From positions 6,538-70,537 of the forward strand of contig NZ_JAMQAW010000024.1 in NCBI RefSeq assembly GCF_023701525.1: a stretch of 64,000 bases of DNA, read 5' to 3'. Below the pieces are notes generated by a model. It was not told the DNA's origin, searched no databases, and saw only the letters and a list, made by a program, of their open reading frames with translations. Source of the DNA: Streptomyces albipurpureus (lineage in GTDB: Bacteria > Actinomycetota > Actinomycetes > Streptomycetales > Streptomycetaceae). Both the position numbers and the translations under genes were made by a program. Of this stretch, positions 24,081 through 32,853 are shown one piece after another (the stretch's first letter is position 1; each line of letters opens with the position of its first letter).

Positions 24081-25415
24081 GTGTCGGATTCAGCGCAGCG
24101 TGCCGCGGACCATCGGCCGTACTTCTTCTTGAGCTACGCCCACACACCGCGGTACGGGGCGGGAGGCCCCGATCCCGATATGTGGGTGGAGCGGCTGTTC
24201 CGCGATCTCTGCGGTCATGTCATGGCGATGACCGATCTACCGGCCGGGGCCCAGGCCGGATTCATAGACCGGGAGATCCGCTCGGGCGAGGGCTGGTCGG
24301 AGCGGCTCGGCGAAGTGCTCGCCAACTGCCGTGTCTTCGTCCCGCTCTTCTCCCCCCGCTACTTCGCCAGTGAGATGTGCGGCAAGGAGTGGTACGCCTT
24401 CGCCCAGCGGGCGATCTACCACCAGGCCAAGAGCAATCGATCCGCCGAGGCGATCGTGCCCGCCCTCTGGGTGCCCATGCCCCCCGAGCAGTTACCCGGC
24501 CCAGCCGAACGACTCCAGTTCAACCATGGCGCCTTCGGCGACCGCTATGTCACCGACGGGCTCTACGGCCTGATCAAACTGCGGATTTTCGCCGAAGAGT
24601 ACGAAGCCGCGGTCTATGAGCTGGCCAAACGCATCGTCAGTGTCGCCGACACCACCCGGATCGCCTCCGGCAGCCCCGTCGACTACCGCCATGCGCCCAG
24701 TGCCTTCGGCAAGCGGGCCAGTGGTCCCCGTCCGATGCATCTGACGATCGCGGCGCCCACCCGGCACGACCTCCCCGGCGGGCGCTCTCCCGACTACTAC
24801 GGCAAACAGTCACAGGACTGGAACCCCTACCACCCGGAGTCCGCCCGCCCGCTGGCGTACGTCGCCCAGGATCTGGTCCGCTCGCTCAACTACCAGGCGA
24901 CCATCTCCTCCTTCGACCATGAGGTGCCCCCCGATCCGCAGCAGCCGCCCACCCGTCCCGAGATACTCCTCGTCGACCGCTGGGCCCTGGAAGACGATGA
25001 TCGCTGTGCCCGGCTGGCCGCCTTTGACGCCGAGCCCCGGCCGTGGGTCAGCGTCGTCGTCCCCTGGAACCGCGATGACCCCCAGAGCCGGATCTCCGAG
25101 GCCCAGCTCGTCGAGAAGTTGGAGCGGGCCATGCCGCACCAGATGAGACAGGGCAGACCCGCCTGCCGGGCCGCGGCCAGAGGAGTCCTCAGCATGGAGG
25201 CGTTCGGACAGATGCTTCCGCAGGTTGTCGAATCGGTTGCCCAGGAGTATCTACGGCACGCCGCCGTCTACGCTCCCGCACCACCCGTTGGAGTCTCCCG
25301 TCCCGAACGGCCCAGACTCCGCGGTCCGATGGTCGAGTACGGCGCCAACCACTACGTCCCACACCTGCGTGCAGCATCCCCCGATGCGGAGGACACGGAT
25401 GACAGCCAGTCGTGA
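24081..25415 (+). CDS. fxsC: TIR-like protein FxsC
   Basis: 444-aa protein. A TIR-like fold spans roughly residues 12-170: PYFFLSYAHTPRYG forms the first strand, GFIDREIRSGEGWSERLGEV the second, and RVFVPLFSPRYFASEMCGKE the region where catalytic TIR domains carry their glutamate. That residue, about E103 within CGKEW, is present, so NAD(P)-cleaving activity is possible. The C-terminal half (about 230-420) is the FxsC-specific region, with SYDYYGK-like PDYYGKQSQDWNPYHPES and WVSVVVPWNRDD. No signal peptide or membrane span. The GTG start at 24081 follows GGACGGGGG. A TTA codon sits at 24492. The 3' end overlaps fxsT by 17 bases. Role in the peptide system is unproven. Confidence 0.85.
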   Translation: MSDSAQRAADHRPYFFLSYAHTPRYGAGGPDPDMWVERLFRDLCGHVMAMTDLPAGAQAGFIDREIRSGEGWSERLGEVLANCRVFVPLFSPRYFASEMCGKEWYAFAQRAIYHQAKSNRSAEAIVPALWVPMPPEQLPGPAERLQFNHGAFGDRYVTDGLYGLIKLRIFAEEYEAAVYELAKRIVSVADTTRIASGSPVDYRHAPSAFGKRASGPRPMHLTIAAPTRHDLPGGRSPDYYGKQSQDWNPYHPESARPLAYVAQDLVRSLNYQATISSFDHEVPPDPQQPPTRPEILLVDRWALEDDDRCARLAAFDAEPRPWVSVVVPWNRDDPQSRISEAQLVEKLERAMPHQMRQGRPACRAAARGVLSMEAFGQMLPQVVESVAQEYLRHAAVYAPAPPVGVSRPERPRLRGPMVEYGANHYVPHLRAASPDAEDTDDSQS

Positions 25416-28400
25416 CGGACGCATCGTCACCTTCTACTCGTACAAGGGAGGCACCGGGCGCACGATGGCGCTGGCCAACACGGCGTGGATTCTCGCCGCG
25501 AACGGCAAGCGCGTCCTCGCCGTCGACTGGGACCTGGAAGCGCCCGGTCTGCACCGGTTCTTCCACCCCTTCCTCGATCCCTCCACCCTCGGGGCCACCA
25601 CCGGGATCATCGATCTGATCACCGAGTACGCCTGGGCCGCGATCACCCCCGAAACCGCCCGCCGTGACGACTGGCACCTCGACTACGCCCGCATCCAGCC
25701 GCATGCCGTCTCCCTCACCCCCGAGATCCTCGGTTGGGAGTTCCCCGACGGAGGCACTCTCGACTTCGTCTCCGCCGGCCGTCAGAACCGTGAGTATTCG
25801 GCGACCGTCTCCACCTTCGACTGGGACAACTTCTACGACCGGCTGGGCGGTGGCCTGTTCTTCGACGCACTGCGCGATGACATGAAGGCCAATTACGACT
25901 ACGTCCTCATTGACAGTCGTACCGGTCTGAGCGATATCGCCGATATCTGCACCGTGCATCTTCCCGATGTCCTCGTTGACTGCTTCACCCTCAGCGATCA
26001 GTCCATCGACGGCGCCGCCTCCGTCGCCCGCCAGATCGATGAGAGATACGGCGGCCGGGGAATCAAGATCTATCCGGTTCCGATGCGGATCGACGAAGGT
26101 GAGAAGGAGAAGGCGGATGCCGGCCGCGCGCTGGCGCGGGTGAAATTCAACGGCTTTCCCAGCGGTCTCGCCGGGGAAGACCTCACCTCCTACTGGGGCG
26201 CGGTGGAAATTCCCTACCGGCCCTATTACGCCTATGAGGAGACCCTTGCCACCTTCGGCGACGAAGCGGGGCTCACCAACTCCCTGCTCTCCGCCTTCGA
26301 GCGGCTGACCTCGGTCATCACCGAGCGGGAGACCACCTCCATGCCCACGGTGAGCGATGAGGTCAGGCTCCGCATCCGCGACGCCTTCACCCGGCGCAGG
26401 CCCGCACTACCCGCGGATCTCTTCCTCAGCTATGTGGCGGAGAACCGGATGTGGGCGGACTGGATCGAGTTCCTGCTCACCCGGGCCGGATTCCGGGTCA
26501 TCCCACGCGATGTGTCCGCCGAACCCCACCCCAGCGACGAGGTGATGTGGGAATCCGCGGCCCGGACCGTCGTCCTGCTCTCCGGGTCCTATCTGAAGTC
26601 CGCCCGGGCGATGGAACTCTGGCAGCGGGCGGCCGCCGAGGACCCCACCGGTGGTCGGCACCATCTGCTGCCCGTCCGGGTCGGGGACATCCGACTCACC
26701 TCGCCGTATATCGACCGCAACCCGGTGGACCTCTTCCGACTCGACGAAGTGCAGGCGTCCGCCGCCCTTCTGCGAGCGCTTGACCGCCCGGCCCACCTGC
26801 CCGAGACCGCGTCCCCCGGGCCTCGGTTCCCCGGCACCGTTCCCAAGATCTGGAACGCCCCGCCCCGCAACCCCGGCTTCACCGGCCGGTCGGTGGCCCT
26901 GGAGGGGATGCGGGACCGGCTCGGCGGTGGCATGTCGGTGGCCGCGGTGCTGCCACAGCCACAGACCCTGTACGGCCTCGGAGGGGTCGGCAAGACCCAG
27001 GTCGCCATCGAGTACGTCCACCGCTTCATGGCCGACTACGACCTGGTGTGGTGGATTCCGGCGGAGCAACCCGACGACGTCATCGCGGGACTCGCCGAAC
27101 TCGCCGTGCGCCTCGGCGCACAGGGCGGTGAGGACATGGCCTCCGCCTCCCGGGAGGCCATCGACCTCCTGCGGCGCGGAGTCCCCTCATCCCGGTGGCT
27201 GCTCGTCTTCGACAACGCCGATGACCCCGAACAGCTCAAACGGTTCTTCCCGCCCCAGGGACCCGGCCATATCCTCGTCACCTCCCGCAACCAGTCCTGG
27301 TCCCAGTACGGGGACGCCCTGCCCATCGATGTGTTCACCCGCGAGGAGTCCATCGAGCACCTCCAGCGCAGAGCCCGCGGTCTGACCCTCAACGACGCCG
27401 ACCAGGTCGCCACCGCGGTCGGAGACCTGCCCCTGGCCGTGGAACAGGCCGCTGCCTGGATCGCCGAGACCGCGACTCCGGTCACCGACTACCTCGACCA
27501 ACTACGGGAACAGGCCACCAGCGTCCTCGCCCTCAACCAGCCGGCCGGCTACCCCCAGCCCGTCGCCGCGACCTGGAACGTCTCCATCGAAAGGCTCAAG
27601 GAGCGCTCGCCGGCCGCGGTCCGGCTGCTCCAACTCTGCGCCTTCTTCGCCCCCGAGCCCATCTCGGCCAACCTGCTCTACAGCAAGGAGATGATCGAGG
27701 CGCTCAAGCCGTATGACGCCTCCCTCCAGGAGAAACTGGTCCTGGGCCGGGTCATTCGGGAGATCGGCCGGTTCGCCCTGGCCAAGGTCGACCAGGTCAA
27801 CAACAGCATTCAGGTCCACCGACTGGTGCAGGCGGTGATTCGGGCCCAGCTGACCGAGCAGGAGCAGCAGGACGCACGGCACGCCGTCCACCGGGTCCTC
27901 GCCGGAGCGCGGCCCGATGACGACGAGCCCATCGACAACCCCGAGACCTGGCCCCGGTTCGCCACCATCTGGCCGCATCTGGGTACCTCCGAGGCCTGGG
28001 ACTGCAAGGAGCCCGAGACCCGGCGACTGATCATCGACCGGGTGCGCTACCTCTGGAAGCGCGGCGACTGGTCCAGCGCGTCGACCCTCGCCAACGAAGT
28101 CCGCGAGGTCTGGCGAGCCAAACTGGGCAACAAGGACCTCCAGTACCTCTACCTTCGCTTCCACATCTCCAACATCTACCGCTCCCAGGGGCGCTATGTG
28201 GAGGCCAAGGAGTTCGACGAGGTCACCCTGGACCGCCAGCGGGAGGTCCTCGGCGCCACCCATCCGCACACCTATATGACCACCAGCGGTCTGGCGATGG
28301 ACCTCGGGACGCTCGGCCAGTACAGCGAGGCGATGGAGTTGGCGACCAAGGCCCACGAAGGGTTCAGCCAGATCTTCCACGAGTCCCATCCGCGCACGCT

Positions 28401-29337
28401 GGCCGCGGCCAACAACCTCGCGCTCAACCTGCGGATGACGGGCCTCTACTCACGAGCGTTGGAGATTGACCAGGAGGTCTTCGACCGACGCACCGAAGTG
28501 CTGGGACCAGAGCACCCGTACACCCTCTCGTCCGCCATGAACCTGGCCCGTGACCTACGGGAAGTCGGCCGGTACGAGGACTCCGTATCGCTGCTCAGCC
28601 GGACCTATGAACTCCACAAGGCGCAGTTGGGCCGTACCTTCCCCGGCACCCTCGCGGCGGCCAAGAGCCTGGCGGTCTCACTGCGCCGGGCCGGCCGGCT
28701 GGAGGACGCCCGGCGGTTGACGACCGCGACCCGCAATCGCTACCGCGCCCGTTACACCTCGGCCAACCCGGACCTGCTGGCCTGCGATCTCAATCTGGCG
28801 GCCGACCTCTTCGCGGCGAGCGAACCCGTCGCCGCCCGGGACCTGGCTCAGGAGGTCGTGGACGAGTACATGCTGGTGCCGGGCGAACGCCATCCGTACA
28901 CGCTGGCCGCCATCAACAACCTCGGCATCTTCCACTGGGGCTGTGGCGACGCCGAGGCCGCCGAACAGTTGCTCCAGAAGGTGGTGACGACGATGACGGA
29001 GGTACTGGGGGAGTCCCATCCCCACACCCTCTACAGCGCCATCAACCTGGCCAACGCCCGAGCCGACCTCGGTGATCTCCAGGACACGCTGAGGATCGAA
29101 CAGCGGGCCGTGACCCGGCTGCGCGAAGTCCTCGGCCCCTACCACCCCGAGGTGCTCGGCATCGCCTCCAACCTCGCCGTCACCCTCGGGATGCTCGGGC
29201 GCAAGGACGAGTCGACCGCACTGCGGCTGGAGACGGTGGAGGAGCTTCAGCGCCAGGTCGGTGAGGACCACGCACTGACCCGCATCGCCCGCGACGAGCG
29301 CAGGGTCCACCGGGACCTGGAGCCGCTGGCCGTCTGA
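25399..29337 (+). CDS. fxsT: FxSxx-COOH system ParA-TIR-NB-ARC-TPR protein
   Basis: 1312-aa multidomain protein. Residues 1-300 are a MinD/ParA-like ATPase with deviant Walker A FYSYKGGTGRTMALA and YVLIDSRTGLSD. Residues about 333-450 are TIR-like (PADLFLSYVAENRMWADWIE). An NB-ARC STAND ATPase follows, with GLGGVGKTQ near 525 and WLLVFDNADD near 602, then LPLAVEQAAAWIAE. From about 905 to the end are repeated TPRs with the HP(H/Y)T spacing of NPHP-type repeats. The layout parallels NLR-like immune or conflict ATPases that oligomerise after ligand binding. The start ATG 25399 overlaps fxsC. A TPR protein of this build is a fixed member of FxSxx-COOH loci; biochemical function is not established. 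A terminator follows. Confidence 0.88.
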   Translation: MTASRDGRIVTFYSYKGGTGRTMALANTAWILAANGKRVLAVDWDLEAPGLHRFFHPFLDPSTLGATTGIIDLITEYAWAAITPETARRDDWHLDYARIQPHAVSLTPEILGWEFPDGGTLDFVSAGRQNREYSATVSTFDWDNFYDRLGGGLFFDALRDDMKANYDYVLIDSRTGLSDIADICTVHLPDVLVDCFTLSDQSIDGAASVARQIDERYGGRGIKIYPVPMRIDEGEKEKADAGRALARVKFNGFPSGLAGEDLTSYWGAVEIPYRPYYAYEETLATFGDEAGLTNSLLSAFERLTSVITERETTSMPTVSDEVRLRIRDAFTRRRPALPADLFLSYVAENRMWADWIEFLLTRAGFRVIPRDVSAEPHPSDEVMWESAARTVVLLSGSYLKSARAMELWQRAAAEDPTGGRHHLLPVRVGDIRLTSPYIDRNPVDLFRLDEVQASAALLRALDRPAHLPETASPGPRFPGTVPKIWNAPPRNPGFTGRSVALEGMRDRLGGGMSVAAVLPQPQTLYGLGGVGKTQVAIEYVHRFMADYDLVWWIPAEQPDDVIAGLAELAVRLGAQGGEDMASASREAIDLLRRGVPSSRWLLVFDNADDPEQLKRFFPPQGPGHILVTSRNQSWSQYGDALPIDVFTREESIEHLQRRARGLTLNDADQVATAVGDLPLAVEQAAAWIAETATPVTDYLDQLREQATSVLALNQPAGYPQPVAATWNVSIERLKERSPAAVRLLQLCAFFAPEPISANLLYSKEMIEALKPYDASLQEKLVLGRVIREIGRFALAKVDQVNNSIQVHRLVQAVIRAQLTEQEQQDARHAVHRVLAGARPDDDEPIDNPETWPRFATIWPHLGTSEAWDCKEPETRRLIIDRVRYLWKRGDWSSASTLANEVREVWRAKLGNKDLQYLYLRFHISNIYRSQGRYVEAKEFDEVTLDRQREVLGATHPHTYMTTSGLAMDLGTLGQYSEAMELATKAHEGFSQIFHESHPRTLAAANNLALNLRMTGLYSRALEIDQEVFDRRTEVLGPEHPYTLSSAMNLARDLREVGRYEDSVSLLSRTYELHKAQLGRTFPGTLAAAKSLAVSLRRAGRLEDARRLTTATRNRYRARYTSANPDLLACDLNLAADLFAASEPVAARDLAQEVVDEYMLVPGERHPYTLAAINNLGIFHWGCGDAEAAEQLLQKVVTTMTEVLGESHPHTLYSAINLANARADLGDLQDTLRIEQRAVTRLREVLGPYHPEVLGIASNLAVTLGMLGRKDESTALRLETVEELQRQVGEDHALTRIARDERRVHRDLEPLAV

Positions 29338-29346
29338 TCACCCGAC

Positions 29347-29376
29347 GGTGTCCGGGGTCGCCAGGCCCCGGACACC
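29347..29376. terminator. Hairpin at the end of the Fxs block
   Basis: GGTGTCCGGGG (29347-29357) and CCCCGGACACC (29366-29376) form a perfect 11-bp stem, 9 bases after the fxsT stop and before the convergent hydrolase gene. Confidence 0.8.
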
Positions 29377-29411
29377 GCGCGTTGCCGGTGCCGTAGGCGT
29401 TGTCGGCGTTG

Positions 29412-30389
29412 TCAGGGCCGCGGGGATCGTGCGCCGTCGTCCAGCAGCCAGGTGAGGATGCCGGGCAGCGCGTGGAGGGCGTCGAAGTGGGCCGCCGCCG
29501 GTTCCAGGACAGCCGTCGCACCGGGAATGCGCTCCGCGAGCCAGCGGGAGTGGCCCACCGGCGAGAAGACGTCCTTCTCGCCGTGCCAGAGCATCACCTG
29601 ACCGACGATGTCCGCGGGGTCGAAGCCCCAGGGGCTGCAGAACGCCAGCGCGTCATCGATCCAGCCGTACGCGGAAGTCCGCAGCGCTTCCTGGTAGTTG
29701 CGCAGCAGCATCGACCGCACGCCCGTGTCCTTCACCACCATCCGATCGGACTCCGTCAACTCCCGACGGAGATCGTTCAGCAGCCGGATCGGGTCCTTTC
29801 TGATCTCGGCCGAGCGCAGGATGAACCGTTCGGTGAGCCCGGCGGGGTCATTGGAGGCAGAGGTGTACTCCAGGACGTTGGAGGCGGCCATGCCCTCGAA
29901 CCAGTCCAGACCGACGGCGTCCCTGGGCGCGAGGGTGACCAGTGCGGCGGTACGGGTGATCCGATCCGGTATCAGCGCCGCACAGGCCAGGGCGTGCGGC
30001 GCGCCGCCCGAACGCCCCACCACGGCGAACCGATCGAGGCCCAACTCATCGGCGATCGCCCGAACGTCCTGGGCCACATCGCAGACACTGCGCCCGGCCA
30101 GCCGGTCCGAACCGCCGTAGCCCGGACGGTCGTAGGTGATCAGTTGCGTACGACTCTGGTACAGCACCATGCCACGGGGAGCCGGCCCCAGTCGGCTTCC
30201 GGGCGTGCCATGCAGCAGGAACACCGGTCTACCGCGTGGATCTCCCAGCCGCTCCACCATCAGATGCCGCCCGTCCGCCGCGCGCACCCGACGTCGCACC
30301 TCCGCCCCCTTTGCCGAATGTGCTCCGGACGTGCCGTGTGTGGCCGTCCATGCGTCTGTGGCATTCCCCGCCAGATGATGATTACCCAT
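29412..30389 (-). CDS. Alpha/beta hydrolase
   Basis: Cytosolic alpha/beta-fold hydrolase, about 325 aa. Landmarks: PVFLLHGTPGSRLGP (oxyanion region), TQLITYDRPGYGGSD, the nucleophile elbow GRSGGAPHALACAA with Ser, WHGEKDVFSPVGHSRWLAE holding the Asp, and AAAHFDALHALPGIL where the His (AAHFD) completes the triad. An N-terminal stretch of about 30 residues precedes the fold. ATG 30389 is taken; the adjacent GTG 30392 is equally possible. The substrate is not predictable. It converges on fxsT and diverges from a protease pseudogene, with no operon partner. Confidence 0.85.
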   Translation of the reverse strand: MGNHHLAGNATDAWTATHGTSGAHSAKGAEVRRRVRAADGRHLMVERLGDPRGRPVFLLHGTPGSRLGPAPRGMVLYQSRTQLITYDRPGYGGSDRLAGRSVCDVAQDVRAIADELGLDRFAVVGRSGGAPHALACAALIPDRITRTAALVTLAPRDAVGLDWFEGMAASNVLEYTSASNDPAGLTERFILRSAEIRKDPIRLLNDLRRELTESDRMVVKDTGVRSMLLRNYQEALRTSAYGWIDDALAFCSPWGFDPADIVGQVMLWHGEKDVFSPVGHSRWLAERIPGATAVLEPAAAHFDALHALPGILTWLLDDGARSPRP

Positions 30390-30618
30390 CACCCCGCCGA
30401 CTGGGCGGGTCGTTTGCCGTCAGGCGCGGACTTCGTCTCCCAGGGCGGTGCGAACCGCCGGGGTAGGGGACGTGAAGGCGCGGTGAACGCCCGCGCATGG
30501 TCGTGTGACCGTCCGGTAACCAGTCTTGTGTGCCCTACATCCGTCTCGCCATAGTGGGCGGCCCCATCCTCCGTGTCACGGGACCCTCTTCGCCCGGGCA
30601 CGGCCCCACAGGAGGTCG

Positions 30619-31498
30619 ATGTTGAAGCACCGACGCATATCCCGCGGAAGAATGGCAGTCACGTGCGGGGCCGCCCTTGCGGTGATCACCGCCACCGTCA
30701 CGCTCCAGAGCGCCCATGCCCAGGAGCCCACGCGACAGCACACGGTGAAGTCCCTCTCGGCCCCGGCCGCGGGAACCCTGGGCAAGGCCCTCACCACCGA
30801 ACTCGGTCCGGCCGCCGCTGCCGGGAGCTACTACGACGCCGGGGCCAGGGCACTGGTCGTGAATGTCGTCGAGAAGAAGGCCGCCCACTCCGTCCGGGAA
30901 GCCGGCGGCCGGGCAAGGGTCGTGGCGAACAGCCTCACCGAGCTCGAATCCGCCCAGCGGACGCTCGCCCGACGGGCCGGCATCCCCGGTACCTCCTGGG
31001 CGATGGACCCCGTCGCCAACAAGGTCGTCGTCACCGCGGACCGTATGCTCATGGTCCGCGTCGGCGGGCGGCTCGGCCCTGGGCACCATGACCGACTCCC
31101 GCTTCCCCGCCGATGACTACGCCCTGGTCGAGTACGGCGGCGGCGCGGAGCATCCCAGCGAGGTCAACCTGTACAACGGCAGTGCTCAACCCATCACATC
31201 GGCGGGTGAGGCCACCGTCGGCATGCAGGTGCAGCGCAGCGGCTCCACCACCCAACTGCACAACGGTCGGGTCACCGCACTGGATGCCACGGTCAACTAC
31301 GGCAACGGCGATATCGTCGACGGGCTGATCCGTACCGATGTCTGTGCCGAGCCTGGCGACAGCGGTGGCTCCCTCTTCGCCGGCTCCGCCGCCATCGGAC
31401 TCACCTCGGGCGGAAGCGGCAACTGCTCAGCGGGTGGGGTGACGTTCTTCCAGCCGGTGACCGAGGCCCTCCAGGCCTACGGGGCACAGATCGGCTGA
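30619..31498 (+). pseudogene. Broken S1-family secreted protease (internal deletion and frameshift)
   Basis: A good start (GGAGG at 30611, ATG 30619) opens a signal peptide and propeptide that read normally to DPVANKVVVTADR near 31044. The frame then runs on into unrelated sequence and stops at 31116. Streptogrisin-type protease homology resumes in another frame at about 31065 (LGTMTDSRFPADDYALVEYG) and continues through CAEPGDSGGSLFAG to AYGAQIG with stop at 31498. Compared with intact relatives, the end of the propeptide, the mature N-terminus and the catalytic His (TAGHC) are missing, a loss of very roughly 60-70 codons, together with a frame change. Asp and Ser motifs remain. It cannot make an active protease. 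A sequencing error alone would not explain the missing block. Confidence 0.85.
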
Positions 31499-31521
31499 GG
31501 CCCCTCCCATACCGTCCCGCC

Positions 31522-32625
31522 CTAGGGATCGGTCCGGCCCGCCGACGGCGGACCGGACCGATCCGCCGTCTCCGCCCCCTTGGTGGATGGACTGTGGCGC
31601 CGGAGCGCACTGGCCACGGTCAGCAGGGACGCGCCCACCGCCCACGCCGACAGCACCAGCATCGGCCCGGTCATCGCATTGCCCCGGAAGTAGGTGATCG
31701 AACGTGCCGCGAAGGTCCCCGCTCCCGGTGGTAGCGCCGGACCGATCGATCGCCAGAACGGTGGCAGCAGGGGATAGGGATAGGCCCCGCCCGCGCTGGG
31801 GTTGCCGAGCACGACCACCAGCAGGATCGCCAGACCGATGCCGATGACCCCGGCGAGGCCCTGGAAGGCGAGGGTGATCGCCCCGACCGTGAAGACCAGC
31901 AGGGTGCCGAGGCCCCAGAGCGCGGGCACGCTGCCCGGCAGGGCATCGAGGATCGGGCCGGCGATCACCGTACCGAGGAGCCCGGCGGCGATGGAGTAGA
32001 GCAGCAGCACACCGAGTCGGATCAGCGCGCGATGGGTGTTGGCGGGCCGTGCGCCGACGCTGATGGCCAGGATCGCCGCGCAGAGATAGCCGCCGACGCA
32101 CCAGCCGATGACCAGGTAGAAGGAGGTCAGACTCCGTGAGTCGCCGGGGGAGTCCGGGACGACGTCGACGATCCGGACGGACCGCCGCTGGTCCGCCTCC
32201 GCCGCGGTGACGGTCTCGATGATCGCCTGTGAGAGCGAGGCGCCGGAGGCACTGGCGACCAGCAGCACATCGGTGGTGCCACGGGGATCGACGAGGAGGG
32301 CCCCGTCGATATCGCGGTTCTCGATCTCTCGCCGGGCCGTGGTCTCGTCCGCCACCACCCGCGGGTCCACCGGATCACCCGGCAACACCGCGAGCCGCCG
32401 TGCCGCCTCGCCGGCGACCTGCTGCGAAGGGGCGACGACCGCCAAGGGGACCTGATGGAGCTTCGGCTCGTGGAAGGCACCGACGTAGGAGGTGATGAAG
32501 GCCAACTGGAGCGCCAGCACCCCGAACACCAGGAGGGCGGCACGCAGGCTCACCGCATCCTTGACCTCGGCGATGAATCCTTTGCGAGCCGGGCCCTGGG
32601 GAGGGCCGTCCGGTGTTCGCGTCAT
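31522..32625 (-). CDS. YhgE/Pip-like ABC-2-type membrane protein
   Basis: 367-aa membrane protein. One N-terminal helix (LRAALLVFGVLALQLAFITS) is followed by an extracytoplasmic domain of about 150 residues, and then about five helices in the C-terminal half, including SFYLVIGWCVGGYLCAAILA and LLLYSIAAGLLGTVIAGPIL. The layout matches the ABC-2/YhgE-Pip (DUF3533-like) permease group. There is no ATP-binding partner nearby, so transport is uncertain. The start at ATG 32625 removes an upstream Asp/Arg/Pro-rich extension. The last codons are part of a strong hairpin shared with the convergent protease pseudogene. Confidence 0.7.
   Translation of the reverse strand: MTRTPDGPPQGPARKGFIAEVKDAVSLRAALLVFGVLALQLAFITSYVGAFHEPKLHQVPLAVVAPSQQVAGEAARRLAVLPGDPVDPRVVADETTARREIENRDIDGALLVDPRGTTDVLLVASASGASLSQAIIETVTAAEADQRRSVRIVDVVPDSPGDSRSLTSFYLVIGWCVGGYLCAAILAISVGARPANTHRALIRLGVLLLYSIAAGLLGTVIAGPILDALPGSVPALWGLGTLLVFTVGAITLAFQGLAGVIGIGLAILLVVVLGNPSAGGAYPYPLLPPFWRSIGPALPPGAGTFAARSITYFRGNAMTGPMLVLSAWAVGASLLTVASALRRHSPSTKGAETADRSGPPSAGRTDP
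31526..31564. terminator. Bidirectional hairpin overlapping the 3' end of the YhgE-like gene
   Basis: GGATCGGTCCGG (31526-31537) and CCGGACCGATCC (31553-31564) are perfect inverted repeats with an inner CCGCC-GAC-GGCGG stem. It lies between the pseudogene stop (31498) and within the final 14 codons of the convergent gene. Confidence 0.75.
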
Positions 32626-32853
32626 GGCCCAACGGTCGCGGCCGCGGTCCCAGGACGCAGTCGGAGCGGGGCCGAATGGTCGTGGAATGCGCTCATCCGG
32701 GTGCGCTTCCACCGGTCAACCCGCGGTCGGCACGCCTGACGGGATGGCCCGGGCGCCCCTATGGGCGCTCCCTCCTCACGCGCACCGCCTGCGCGCCCAC
32801 CCCAGGGGCGGACGCGCAGGCGCATCACCGGTCAGTGCGTCCTCAGGCGGTCA

